Positions 32,758-43,665 of a stretch of DNA of 64,000 nt are shown piece by piece. How positions within the stretch are numbered: position 1 is the first letter of the stretch; each line of letters begins with the position of its first letter. The translations under genes were made by a program, and so were the position numbers. This DNA comes from Patagioenas fasciata (Eukaryota; Chordata; Aves; Columbiformes; Columbidae). The stretch is from positions 9,472,488 through 9,536,487 of the forward strand of contig NC_092559.1 of assembly GCF_037038585.1 (NCBI RefSeq). Reading direction: 5' to 3'. The notes under the pieces are model-generated. The model ran no database searches, was not told the origin of the DNA, and saw nothing but the letters and a program-made list of their open reading frames with translations.

Positions 32758-34867
32758 CTGACCGTCAATAACCATCAGAGCCAAACAGGGCTTGACAGAG
32801 CCCAACAGAACTCGATAGGGCCCGACTAATCCCGACAGAACCTGACAGCGAACTATTGAGTCCAGTAAAGCCTGAAAGAGGCCAAAAAAGCATGACAGAT
32901 CCTGAAAGAACTCAACAAAGCATGACAAAGCGCGACAGGGCATGACACATTTTGACAGAGCCTTACAGATCCCGACAGAACCTGACAGAACCCGACAGCG
33001 CCCAACAAAGCTTGAAGGAGCCCAAAAGCGCACAGTGGAGCCTGACAGAGCTCGACAACACCCAACAGAGCCCGACAAAATCCCACAGAGCCCTACAACT
33101 CCTGACATGGCCTGACAGAGCACGATAGACCTCGAGAAAGACTAACAGAGCCTGACAAAGCCTGAAAAAGGGCAATAAAGGTTGACAAAGCCTGGCAGAG
33201 CTTGACAGAGACTGTCAGAGCCTGAAAGGGATTGAAAGAGCCCAAGAAAGCCTGACAGAATTTGACAGAGCCTGAGAAGGCCTGACAGAAAATAGCAGGG
33301 CTTTACAGAGATTGAAGAAGCCTTGTAGCGAAGAAAGATCCCAAAAAAATCTTGACAGACCAGACAGAGCCTGGCAGAGCCTGAGAGAGACTGACAGATC
33401 CCAACAAAGCCAAACAGAGACCAACAAAGCCTGATAGAGCCTGACAAAACCTGACAGGGATTGACAGAGCCCTACAGAGCCAGACAGAACCTGCCAAAGC
33501 CCAACAGACCATGACAGATCGCGACGGAGACCGACAAAGCCTGAAAGAAATAAAAAAAGCCCAACAAAGCCCAACATTGCCCAACAATGATTGACAAGGC
33601 CTGACAGAGCCCAACAAAACCCAACAGAGCCCAAGCAGGCCCCACAGAGTCAGAAAGAAGCCGACAAAGCCCGACAGAAACCAACAAAGACCGACAGTGA
33701 TCCAAAAGGCCAACAAAGCCCAACACTGCCCAACAACACTTGATAGGGCCTGACAGAGCCCAACAAAACCTGACAGAGCGTGAGTAGGCCCTACAGAGTC
33801 CGACAGAAGCTGACTAAGCCCGGTAGAGCCAATCACAGCCCAAAAATTCCCTAGAAAACCTGACATAGATAGACAGAGCCTGTAACACCCTAAAAGACCT
33901 GGGCAGAGGTTGACAAGGCCCGACAGAGCCCGACAGGGCATGACACACATTAACAGTGCCCTACATGCCCTACAAAGCTTGATGAAGCCCAGCAGATCCT
34001 GACAGGTCCTGACAGAGTCCGACAAGGCCTGACAGATTCTGAGAGAACCTAACAGAGCCCGCAAGAGTCTGATAGAGCCCAACAAAACCCGACAGAGCCT
34101 GAAAGGGACTGACAGATCCTGACAGAACCCGAGAGAGTTTGCCAGAGACCGACAGAGCCTGTAAGAGCCTGATAGAGCTCAAATAAACCCGACAGAGCCC
34201 AACAGAACTCGACAGAGCTAGACAGAGCCCACCAGGGCATGACAGAGCATGACAGGGCCTGAAAGAGTCTACTAGAAACTGAGAGAGCCTGCCAGGGCAC
34301 GACAGAGCATGACAGAGTCTGACAGATATTGACAAATCTTGACAGAGCCCAAAAGAACCTGACACAATCTGAGAAAGCCTGACACAGTCCTAAAAGGGCC
34401 CAACAAAGCCCGACAGAGACCAAGAGGGTCTGACAGATCCCAGCAGAACTCGACAGGGTTGGACAAATCCCCACAGCTCCTTACAGTACACTACAGAGTT
34501 CAGTAGGGCCTGACAGAGGCCGACAAAGTGCAACAGAGACTGAAAGAGCTCAACAAAGCTTGACAGAGCACGACAGGGCTTGACACAGCTTGAGAGAGCC
34601 TTACATATCATGACAGAACCTGACAGAGCCCAACAGGGCCCAAAAAGTTTGAAAGAACCCAACAGCGCCCAATGGAACCTGAAAGACCTCGACAATACCC
34701 AACAGAGTCCGACAAACCTTGACAGAGCCCGACAAAGCCTGAATAATTGCAAGAAAGCCTGACAAATCCTGACAGAGTCTGACAGAGTCTGACAGAGCCT
34801 GACAGAGCCTGACAAGGTCTGACAGAGCATGACAAGGCTTTATAGAGCCTGAAAAAGAGCGGGAGGT
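32758..34867 (-). repeat. Decamer satellite, polarity CCTGACAGAG
   Basis: About 2.1 kb of ten-base units. It holds two markers seen elsewhere: GCAGGCCCCACAGAGTCAGA near 33633 and the CATAGATAGACAGAGCC block near 33850-33975. The block ends at GCCTGAAAAAGAGCGGGAGG, a variant of GCCTGAAAAAGACTGGTAGG seen near 24955 and 63828, where a foreign insert begins. Confidence 0.93.
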
Positions 34868-35098
34868 TGTGCCTGCCTGAAGCCTTGAAATACAGGCGAG
34901 CTCAGCAGGCCCAGTGATCTTTCAGCAGGGCTGAACTTACCAGCGCCCGTGTCCCTGCTGGCGTCACCTCTGCCTGGGAGCTTAGGTGTGGCTTCGGAGA
35001 TCCCCCAAGTAGAGAGATAAGTAAAATAAAACTTAATCCTTGCAATGCATTCGTGGCCTCTGGCTCTTCTTGCAAAGTGCCTGCATATGTGTACACAC
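34868..35098 (+). mobile_element. LTR-like insert in the decamer satellite
   Basis: About 230 bp unrelated to the satellite begin TGTGCCTGCC and end GTGTACACA, with an AATAAAA signal near 35020. TG...CA ends and a 3'-placed poly(A) signal suggest a short solo LTR on the plus strand. I do not see a convincing target-site duplication and found no second copy in the window. Confidence 0.45.
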
Positions 35099-35429
35099 AG
35101 ATCTCGACAGAAGCTGACAGGTCCAGGCAGAGCTTGAAAGAGCCCAACAGAACCTGACAGTATTTGAAAGAGCCCAACTAAGCCCAACAGTGCCCGACAA
35201 TGCTTGATAGGGCCTGACAGAGACCAACAAAACCTGACAGAGCCCGAGCAGGCCCCACAGAGTCAGACAGAATCTGACGAAGCCCGATAGATCTCATCAC
35301 AGCCCGAAAATGCCCCTAGAGAGCCCGACATAGATAGAAAGAGCTTGTCATGGCCTAAAAGACCTGGACATAACTTGACAAGGCCTGACAGAACCTGACA
35401 GGACATGATGCAGATTGACAGTGCCCTAC
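35099..35429 (-). repeat. Decamer satellite, polarity CCTGACAGAG
   Basis: It contains the marker GCAGGCCCCACAGAGTCAGAC and the CATAGATAGAAAGAGC block, then stops inside GTGCCCTAC. Elsewhere (near 33960) the same string continues as GTGCCCTACATGCCC, so the ERV island interrupts the array at this point. Confidence 0.92.
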
Positions 35430-36327
35430 TGAGAGAATTGGTCTGAAGATGGAGAAGTATTTGCCTGAACATCACCATCAGGAACTGAGAGAACTGAGGC
35501 CCTGACAGAAAGAACGCATGGACAATGACTTGGAGAGAGGCTCAAGGAGAAGCATTGTGTTGCACTGGTTTCTCCGATACGGGGGGGCTGCTGCTTACAA
35601 TGGTTGCTGTATGGATTTTGCCTGCTGCTTCAGCCAAACCAGCCCCCACCTCCTGAAAGTTATTGTTACGAGGGTCTCTTCAACCCAGGGACAATAGCTG
35701 CCGTCCAGAAGATGTGTTCTCATCTGGAGCCTCAGTCACATCTGTCCCCCACCTGCTCCCCCAAACAATGTCCAATGAAAAGGAGCATGCCCAGAAGCTC
35801 ACCAAGGGTCCTGAGGTCACCCAATGGACCAGAGAAACACCCCTGAATGCAGGTCACGTAAGCGTTGGCAAAAGAAAGCGTGAATCTTTCCAGACTGCGC
35901 AGTACAAGCCTGGGTTGCAAAATCAAGGCAGAGACTGGCCTCAAACAATGGGAGCGAGGGGGGGGTGAAGAAGCCTAAGAGATGACTCCCGAACGGACAC
36001 TGTGGAGATCTTCCCACCAGAGGATCCTGAACCACGACAGAGGACCAGCAGGACTCTATGGGACCGGAGACCATAGGGATGCCTCTGAAGCTTGACTGGT
36101 GGTAAATGCAACCTCACTTCTCATCTTTACTTTTACTGTTCCCCGTTTCTTTTCCCTTCTCTTTTTCTTACTCTCTCTTTCTATCGCGTGCTGCTTTACG
36201 GGCAAGTTAATAAAGTAACACTGTTTGATTGAACCATAACCCCTTGGCCTTTTGGTTGACTTAATTTTGAGCTCTGAGATCAAGGTAAACGAACCATCAC
36301 GAGTCCATCACCGAGTGGACCATGACA
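35430..36327 (+). mobile_element. 5' LTR of an ERVL-like provirus
   Basis: The segment starts TGAGAGAATTGG at the exact end of the satellite and ends ACCATGACA six bases before a primer-binding site, giving an 898-bp LTR with TG...CA ends. A poly(A) signal (GTTAATAAAGTAACAC) lies near 36205. The matching 3' LTR is not present at the right end of the provirus. Confidence 0.8.
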
Positions 36328-36333
36328 TTTAAT

Positions 36334-36351
36334 TGGCGACGAGGATGGGAT
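36334..36351 (+). promoter_or_regulatory. Primer-binding site complementary to tRNA-Ser(GCT)
   Basis: TGGCGACGAGGATGGGAT and the next two bases (TC) are complementary to the CCA end and acceptor/T-stem 3' strand of vertebrate tRNA-Ser(GCT) as I know it, over 20 bases. The position, just after the LTR, is where reverse transcription is primed. Confidence 0.8.
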
Positions 36352-36790
36352 TCTGGGAAAACAGAGGGGTGTAGGTAGTGTATGGTCTGCACCAGGGGAA
36401 GGACATTTTGTCTCAGCCGCACCTAGCCTTACACTGATTTATCAGTGAGAAGTGTCTAGAACGCAAGGGAGGTGATTCAGATTTCCCGCACACCATACAC
36501 GCCTTGGTGTAGAGCACCCCAAACTCGAGTTGAGGGTTCTGTTTCCCGGAATCTAACACAAAAGATCTCAAAGTGCAGAAGGGGTGTTGTTTTCATGATA
36601 ATGAGTATTGTCTGCTAGGGAGAGTGAAGGGGCAATCTTGTGTGTTTGTGTAGCTAAGTTAGGTCCTCCCATAGCAGATTTCTAGACCTCTTCAACCACT
36701 CGGGAAAGAGAAGGGTGATGCAGTTGTTGCTGTGGTTTTCGTAACTAAGTTGTGCCTTCCTAGAGTGTGTACCGCCCCTTCGTAGTAAGA
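36352..36790 (+). other. Leader between primer site and gag
   Basis: About 440 bp lie between the primer-binding site and the first gag-like ATG. No ORF of note was seen. A leader of this length normally holds packaging and splice signals, but none could be identified. Confidence 0.5.
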
Positions 36791-38430
36791 ATGACTGGAA
36801 AAGCTGACAATCAGGACTTTTGGCTAGCAAAAGATCGGGACTCGTTCTACACGCTTTTAGCAAAGTATGGAGCCTGACCCTCCATACCCGGAGAAGACTG
36901 AGCTCATGATAATTGGACTAATTTACAGAGTGTAGTGGACCGAGTGATTTCTTTGCAGACTAAGTGTAAGTTTGGATCAAATAGAGATAAGACTGCAGTC
37001 TGCGCTGTTTTAGGAGCCAGCCTAGTAGCGGCAATCGAAGATCGCTTCATGCGGCACAGTAATGAAAGTAAAATAATAGAATCTCTTGAAAATCTGGTGC
37101 AGGTCCTGCAAAAAACAACCTCCAATTTAGAACAACAATTAGAAAACTGCTTTCAACAATTAGAAAAGGAGAGGGAAGAAAACTGCTCACTGAAAGCTAC
37201 TCTAAAGGAGAACACGGGGGTGCTGAGGGAGTGGGAGTTAGAGGGGAAAAATATCCGACACATAAATCAAATCTACCGTCGGAAAGAATTGGAGGACACG
37301 GGAAAACGTTATGACGAATTCCCACACGTGAGACCCTTAGTTAAAACAGAATACTTTTATGCAAATGAGGAGGATACTGACCCTCGCATTACAACTAAGC
37401 AAACACCTTACACTGCCACTGAGCTGGCCCAACTTAAAAAAGAGTACGGTCGCCTCCCTAAAGAATCTGAAACTGAATATATGTGGCGTGTATCCCTAAC
37501 TGGGGGAGACCAAATTCAGTTAAGTGAACAAGAGGCAAATGGATACTGGGGGCATGGAGTCTTCTTAACAACTGGTGACAGACATGCCCCGTGGTCTCTA
37601 ACCCAGTGAGCTGCTTACTGGGCTGGAGGGCTAAACCCCTTAGATAGGGGAGAGCCCTTAGCAATTACTGGCACATCTGATCAATTGTTAGAAAGTGTAC
37701 ACAAAGCAGCCTGTTTGTAAATGATACATGAAAGGAAATTAATTCCCGAATGTGAATCCCCAATGATGTTGCCAGTGAATCCTGACATGATGACTCCCTT
37801 AATAAGGGGACTTCCAGAGTCACTAAAATCTACTGGAATTAACATTCAAAGGAGAATCACACTAATGAGCCCAGTAGAAAAATCGGAAAATATGGCTAGG
37901 AGCCAGGGTAACAGAAGTGGGAGCCAGAGGAAAGGAACTAATACTAGCATGGATGCCTCTTTCACCCCTCCCCCGACTTCCTGCAATAACCAAATACTCA
38001 AAAGGTGTGGACGTGGGGGGAAGTAACACAAGAATTGATAGATTACAATAGGAAATATGGCCCAGTAAAAATCCTAGAAGAGAGGTCAAGAGGAATCCGT
38101 AATATTGAAATCAAAAAGCTGCCCCTCTCTGCCAACACTGCTGCTGTTACCGGTATCCCAAAAAAAAGAACATCCATGCATTAAAACAGCAAAGGGAGAA
38201 CAGCCTAAGGCCCAACAACAATGATGGGTTTTAGGAATTAAAAAGGGAGTTCCCAGAGATATAATGGAAGGCTTACCCCTTGATAAACTTAGTAAACGAG
38301 TATCAAGGTGGCGAAATCCAAAAGAGCCTTCACAGAATGTAAAAGCAATCCTACCTGTTATACCTTCAGCTCCCTCCCCCGTCAAGGATGAAAGTCTCTC
38401 CCAGAAACAGGAAAACTAGAACCTCTATTC
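36791..38430 (+). pseudogene. ERVL-like gag, frameshifted
   Basis: Gag would form the particle core. An ATG at 36791 opens a frame that ends after 28 codons. The homology then passes through other frames, chiefly 36935-37609 (about 225 codons). That frame has a strong coiled-coil region (about residues 40-105, rich in Leu, Glu, Gln) followed by a capsid-like part with TELAQLKKEYGRLP and ETEYMWRVSLTGGDQ. After a stop at 37607 the sequence resumes with AAYWAGGLNPL and MIHERKLIPE segments. No zinc knuckle is seen, which fits ERVL and spuma-type gags. Multiple stops make it non-functional. It lies between the primer site and the protease, as expected. Confidence 0.75.
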
Positions 38431-38439
38431 CTTAGTAGT

Positions 38440-38925
38440 GAGCGGGGGAATGGGGGATGGATTTATATCCCGCAGCTCATGCGTACCAAAGGGGGCCCTA
38501 AGCATGAACCTGTAACTTTTTTCATTGACACCGGTGCACAAATTTCTGCTCTAAGTGATGTAGATGCTGACAGGTGTGGAGTTTTTCCCTCGAAGCGACG
38601 TTTTTGTGTCCTTAATGCTTTAGGGTCAACAGAAGTTATGAAAGTTGCTTGGGTAAAATTCTTGTTGCCAGGAAATGAGAGCACAGTCACTATTAAAATG
38701 GTGATTGGAGACATTCCTAACAGTTAGCTAGGTATGGATACCCTCAAAGGTAGACAGTGGGAAGTTTCAGAAGGATTATTGTGGACTTTTGGATTGTCAC
38801 ATCGAAGGCTATTGCAAGTCGCACCAGCACTCCCATGTAGTCATGCTACAAATGTAAAACAATACCCGTTGCCCCTTGGTGCCAAAGAAGGCATCAAACC
38901 AGTTATACAAGAAATGTGAGTCATA
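38440..38925 (+). pseudogene. ERVL-like protease, broken
   Basis: The frame starting near 38479 contains FFIDTGAQISAL, with the DTG active site of retroviral aspartic proteases at about residues 17-19, and continues with LGSTEVMKV. A stop interrupts it at 38725, after which the same frame continues (GMDTLKGRQW, then a KQYPLPLGAKEGI segment that leads into RT). The protease would cleave Gag and Pol. It is inactive because of the stop but otherwise well preserved. Confidence 0.8.
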
Positions 38926-39680
38926 ATTAACACACACTCTCCTTTTAACTCTCCAGTGTGGCCAGTTAGAAAGCCCAATGGGATGTGACGACTTACAATA
39001 GATTTTCGGCAGCTAAATGCCAACACCGATCCTCTAACCACCGCAGTCCCCAATCTGGCTGAACTAATAACCATGATACAGGAAAAGGCTCATCCAATCA
39101 TGGCAACAACAGATGTCAAGGACATGTTTTTTATGATACCATTGCAGCCAGAAGACAGAGATCGTTTTGCTTTCACCTGGGAAGGACAAGAATACGCTTT
39201 CACCCGACTTCCGCAGGGGTACAAACATTCTCCCACATTAGCTCATCACGCTTTAGCCCAAGAGCTAGAAAAAATACCCAAACCCGAAGGCATAGCTGTT
39301 TATCAGTACATTGATGATACTCTTGTGGGTGGAAATGAAATAACAGAAGTAGGGGCAACCCAACAGGATATAATTACACATTTAGAAAATCTGGGTTTGC
39401 AAATTCCCCCCGAAAAGGTCCAAAAACCCTCACAAGAAGTAAAATTCCTGGGAATCTGTGGAAGGGAGGGATGACCTGCATCCCGCCGGACACTCTTGCT
39501 TCCTTAGTTCAGATCAAAATGCCTGAATCAAAAACGGATTTGCAGCATGTTTTAGGGTTGTTAGTTTTTTGGAGGAAACACATCCCAGACTTTTCTGTCA
39601 TTGCTAGACCTCTTTACGATTTGTTAAGAAAAGGGGTAAAATGGGAATGGACAGCTTCTCAGGAAGAAGCTATGTGATTA
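38926..39680 (+). pseudogene. ERVL-like reverse transcriptase, broken by stops
   Basis: The palm domain can be followed from SPFNSPVWPVRKPNG (about 38940) through ATTDVKDMFFMIPL with the first catalytic Asp, FTRLPQGYKHSPT, to YQYIDDTLVGG (about 39300), the YxDD motif with both Asp residues. The longest intact stretch is 39073-39474. After a stop, VLGLLVFWRKHIPDFS marks the thumb. Stops at about 38918, 38986 and 39472 inactivate it. Gene order and motif types match class III (ERVL/spuma-like) pol. Confidence 0.85.
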
Positions 39681-40690
39681 CTAATTTTTGAAGCAACAGC
39701 TCACCAAGCCCTTGGTCCTATTCACCCTACAGACCCTTTTCAGGTGGAATGGGAGTTTGCTTTATCAGGCTTGTCAGTCACATATGGAAGAGAAGCCCTG
39801 AGGGTCCAACCCGACCTGTGGGATTTTTCTCCCGGGGTTTTAGGGATGACAAAAAGAGATACACTGCTTGGGAGAAAGGTTTGTTTATTGTTAGTCTGCC
39901 TCTAGTAGAAGTAGAGAAGATTGCACGACAGCAGCCAATCGTATTAAGAGGCCCATTTAAAGTCATAAAAACAGTCACTTCTGGGACCCTTCCTCCTGAT
40001 GGGGTAGCCCAAAAGGCCTCGGTACGAAATAGGTATGCTCAGATTGAACACTATTGCAACATTTTCTCAGTATCTGAAGGAGCTTTGAAAAATCTAGCTA
40101 TACAAGAAACTGAGAGCTTGGACGATGACCAAGATAAACCTGCCTCAGTGATTCAAGTCGCACCTCCCTTTTCACATGATCGGTCAGCTAGTGCTTGGTT
40201 TACTGACGCTTCTGCAAAAAGAGAAGGAAAAGTGTGGAAATACAGGGCAGTCGCACTCCATACCTCTTCCAATGAACACATTATAACAGAGGGAGAGGGT
40301 AGTGCACAAGTAGGTGAATTAATTGCAGTATGGAGTGTTTTCCAACAGGAAACACAAACTGCTACCCCTGTACACATTTATACTGACTCTTATGCTGTGT
40401 TTAAGGGCTGTACCGAGTGGCTTCATTCTGGGAGCAAAACGGATGGGAAGTTAATAGGATTCCAGTGTGGCAAAAAGTGGCAAGGAAATTTTAAGTATTG
40501 CTAAAAAAGGAAACTTTGCTGTGGGCTGGGTGGCTTCTCCTCAGGTAGATGGGGAATCCGCAGGAGAATGGAATAACCGAGCTGATGAATTACCAAGACT
40601 GACCCCTGTACAAAAGGATCAAATTTCAGAAGACTGGGAAGGCTTGTTAGAATGGTGTACATGTAAAGCGCAAACACACTGGAGCTAAAG
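39681..40690 (+). pseudogene. ERVL-like RT connection and RNase H, frameshifted
   Basis: A frame at 39749-40504 has the connection region (GFFSRGFRDDKKRYTAWEK) and RNase H: AWFTDASAK with the first catalytic Asp, VGELIAVWSVF with the Glu, and VHIYTDSYAVF with the next Asp. A frameshift near 40470 passes the reading to 40467-40688, which carries WNNRADELPR near the end of the domain. Key acidic residues remain, so damage is mainly by shifts rather than residue loss. Confidence 0.8.
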
Positions 40691-41480
40691 ACTTGTATCA
40701 TGAAGCTCTGGTCTGAGGCTGGCCTGTCACCAGAGAAATGTGTAAAACCTGCATATCAGCTTGCGAACAATGTTGGAGACGGCTAGAAAGGCACCCTTTA
40801 GAAGATAACCCTCTGCATTTAAGGGAAGGAAAAGGTTTGCGGGATGCCTGGCAGGTGGATTACATTGGCCCCTTCAAGAAATCAGGGGGCAGGCACTTTG
40901 TACTGGTGGGAGTGGAAATTACGTCAGGACTAGTCCAAGCAGAAACTTTTAAAAAAGCTACAGGTGAAAATACTGTGAAAGAATTGCGAGAATTGTTTGG
41001 AACTTTTCCAAAGCCACAAGTCTGACAACGGTTCCCATTTCATTGTTAAAATCGTACAAGACTGGGCACAAAGTGAAGGGATTAAATGGACTTTTCACAC
41101 CCCATATTACTCACAGGCTAATAGAATTGTAGAAAGAACAAACGGCCTCCTAAAACGGCTTTTGAGACCTCACGAGGGTAATTGAGATACTCGTCTGTGG
41201 CAAGCTGTCACAGGGGTAAATGACAGGTGGGGGGTAAATGGATGCCCCAAAATCACTGCTTTCTGTCCAAAAACCCCTTCCTTGATTCCCTCTCTAAAGG
41301 GACCAAATGATTCCAAGGGTTCAGCCCATTACTCGGGACAGCCAGTCCTGGTGGAACTCCCCACTGTGGGAAGTGTACCACTGGTATTGAAAACTCCTTT
41401 AAACACAAATTCATGGGTATCTTCCAATGCCCTGGGCAAGGAGCATCAGATAAATACCCGCTGGATATTTCCATCATTTT
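40691..41480 (+). pseudogene. ERVL-like integrase, frameshifted but with DDE residues visible
   Basis: The zinc-binding domain ends in a CKTC motif at about 40741. The catalytic core begins with DAWQVDYIGPF (first Asp, about 40855). A frame change near 41000 leads to SDNGSHF (second Asp) and IVERTNGLL (Glu) about 35 residues later, the D,D35E arrangement. A stop at 41186 precedes the C-terminal domain (41190-41480: QAVTGVNDRWGVN, SSNALGKEHQINTRW). Integrase would insert viral DNA; this copy is inactive. Confidence 0.82.
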
Positions 41481-41778
41481 AATTATTTTTGCCTTGAAGA
41501 GGTGAGTCCCGTTTGTTTTCCTTTCTGCAGAAGAACTCTGAGGGACAGAGAGAATAACGTGAATCATCCAAGAATCAAAACTGAAGGCCTAGTTTGTGAA
41601 GATGACCAAAAGTATAATTGTGTGGAAAATGTAGTTATGATTCGTGCTGAAGGAGTGCAGCTATGCTGCTTGCATGAAGGCTTGCAAGGGGGACATTGCG
41701 AGGGTTGCAAAACACATTGTGGTTGCTGGTGGGACCCCCTCTTAACCAAATAGGGCATGGAGCTAGTGAGGCGCAGAA
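41481..41778 (+). other. 3' tail of the ERVL-like provirus, unassigned
   Basis: An 83-codon frame (41502-41753) is Cys-rich near its end (CCLHEGLQGGHCEGCKTHCGC). I do not recognise it; it could be a remnant of an accessory or env-like reading frame, or chance. No env motifs and no 3' LTR of the 35430 type follow. The sequence is cut at the small LTR at 41779. Confidence 0.35.
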
Positions 41779-41984
41779 TGACCTTACAGCCCTTGAGGTT
41801 ATAAAGAAGGTATGTATTTATCTATGACGCCAGACACACGGGGAATCATTTCACCTAATACGTGTGTAAAATTACAGTAGCTGTGAGTTTGGTTAAATGC
41901 AGTCAAGTGTTACATATTCATGAAAGTTTTAGGAATGCCTATACTTATTCATAACCTGTCTTCGAGAAGGCGGTTCTTATTACA
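41779..41984 (-). mobile_element. Small LTR, copy 2 (family of 22160-22391)
   Basis: On the minus strand it starts TGTAATAAGAACC and contains ATAAATACATACCTTC and TTTATAACC near its 3' end, aligning along its length with the copy at 22160-22391. It is opposite in orientation to its neighbours on both sides, so it behaves as an independent solo LTR between the ERVL-like provirus and the next element. Confidence 0.65.
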
Positions 41985-42063
41985 ATGAGTTCCAGGACAC
42001 CATGTCCAGAGTCTCCACCTCCGGCTCCTTCTGGTCGCAGCTGAGCAGTGATTGTTAATGACA
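41985..42063 (+). mobile_element. 3' end (U5) of a 5' LTR
   Basis: This short remnant ends in GTTAATGACA, two bases before a tRNA-Trp primer site. The rest of the LTR is missing, replaced by the minus-strand LTR on its left. Confidence 0.5.
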
Positions 42064-42065
42064 TA

Positions 42066-42083
42066 TGGTGACCCCGACGTGAT
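42066..42083 (+). promoter_or_regulatory. Primer-binding site complementary to tRNA-Trp
   Basis: TGGTGACCCCGACGTGAT is complementary to the 3' 18 bases of vertebrate tRNA-Trp, the primer used by avian alpharetroviruses and related ERVs. It is a perfect 18-base match as I know that tRNA. Confidence 0.88.
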
Positions 42084-42374
42084 CCTGCCTGAAGAGGATC
42101 TCGCATGAAGAGGAGACAGCGTGAAGCTGTGACAGCCAAAGAAGAGCTGTGGAGACAGAGCCCGGTACAGCTGATAGAGCAGCCGAGGAGAGCTGCCGAA
42201 GATCCGGATCATTGAAAAGACGCCACACTAAGAGTTGGTGAGCTACCAGGAACGGGGAGGGGGTGGAACTTATCTAAAGAAGAGGGTATTATATTATCTA
42301 CATGAAAGTTGCTTCTGAAGAAGCAGGGTATTAGCCCTCTGGAACTGGCTTTACAAAGGAAGGACTGTGTTACT
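42084..42374 (+). other. Leader of the tRNA-Trp primed element
   Basis: About 290 bp lie between the primer site and a gag-like ATG at 42375. It contains purine-rich GAAGAGGA repeats (42095-42150). No ORF is recognised. Confidence 0.5.
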
Positions 42375-43433
42375 ATGGGGAAAGCACTAGTGAAAGATGC
42401 AAAGAAACAACTGAACTGTTAACAACATGTCACTTGTTGCTAGAGACTTTCAGAGGATTAAAAGAGCAACGGGAACATGCAGAGACAGCGGGGAGGGATG
42501 GTCTTCCTGGCTCTCCTGGGCCAGATTCAGAGGAAAAGGCGAGATTAAGTACTACTCCAACTCTCCCTGTTACTAAAGGTTTGTCAACACCGCCCAAGTC
42601 CATATTATCTGATACAGATAAGGATCCGCGACACTTTCTTGGAAAGTTAAAGGGAATAGAGGAGGAGCGTACGTATGTGTGGCCCCGAGATCAGATAAAA
42701 GCTATGAAAGACTCACATGAAAAAACAGCGTTGGGTTATATACGATCTCGGGAGGGGCCCCCGGAGCACCGGTCAGAGCAGTGCGTTCAACCGACTGCTC
42801 CGCCGTCATCAATCACGGTTCAAACATGTGCTCCACCATCATCAATCGCGGTTCCGCCGTCTGCGTCACCGCCATTGGTCACAGTTCAACCTTCTGCCCC
42901 GCTGCTATCAGTCGCAGAATGAAAAAGTGGACATTTTTTTTTCCTATCCCCCCTTGCCTGGAGATTTAGGTGAGGAAGATCCTCCTGTGGTGAGCCAGAG
43001 TGAGCCAAATAACGTAATTTCTATACACCTAGGTCCCCTCAGCCTGCCCCCGCCCCCCTCCCACGCTGCTGCAGAGCAAAATCCTGAGGGTGGGGGTAGA
43101 GTTTCAGAGCGTAAACCGAACTTACCAAAAAGCTGGGATTTAACCCCCAACACTTGGAAGAGACACTAATTGACACACCACAATTACAGGCACGATAAAT
43201 TCCTGAAATCCTGAGGCAGTCAAGAGACCTCGCATATCAAGCTATGATAAAGGTGCCTGAAACCGACAAAGCAGCCAAATCATTTGCAACTATTAATCAG
43301 GGTCCCAATGAGAATTACATGCAATTTATTGACCATCTTCAAGAGGCCATCAATAAGCAGGTTGAAAACTTAGAAGCTAAGGAAGCACTGGTGTTGAAAT
43401 TAGCAGTAGAGAATGCTAATGTTTGCTATCAAC
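42375..43433 (+). pseudogene. Betaretrovirus-like gag fragment with proline-rich tandem repeats
   Basis: The ATG at 42375 is followed by Gly (MGKALVKDA), a possible myristoylated matrix start, but a stop comes after 15 codons. A second frame (42434-42922) carries a charged region and then a repetitive Pro/Ser/Val stretch in which a unit of about 12 residues (TVQPSAPPSS type) occurs four times. Further on, 43241-43430 contains INQGPNENYMQFIDHLQEAI, a major homology region of capsid, followed by KEALVLKLAVENAN. The middle of the capsid is missing or shifted. At about 43434 similarity ends and a different element begins. Gag builds the particle; this copy is dead. Confidence 0.7.
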
Positions 43434-43665
43434 ATATTATCTGCGAGTTTTACAGTACATATTATGTGTTTCTGTGTGTTGCCTCTCTGAAAATCAAGCA
43501 GCTTGTCAGGAATGTGAGTTAATTGTTTCACTGGTCGTTGTTAGAATTGTTTCTTTGTGGTATAAGTGCGCCGTAAAACCTTCTCCCCACTTTTCCCACT
43601 TGCGCTGCAAGCAGCCCTGTGCTTTCCCCCCCTCCCTCCCTCTTCTCGTAGTTTCTACTTACGAG
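43434..43665 (+). other. Unassigned retroviral leader-like segment
   Basis: The segment follows the breakpoint in the betaretrovirus-like gag and precedes a gag-like ATG at 43666. It has C-rich runs (CCCCCCCTCCCTCCCTC near 43628) but no recognisable gene. It may be the 5' leader of the gammaretrovirus-like gag that follows. Confidence 0.35.

Noticed and set aside
35604..35968. Open frames of 80-100 codons within the LTR at 35430-36327
   Set aside because: They lie wholly in LTR sequence and have no recognised domain.
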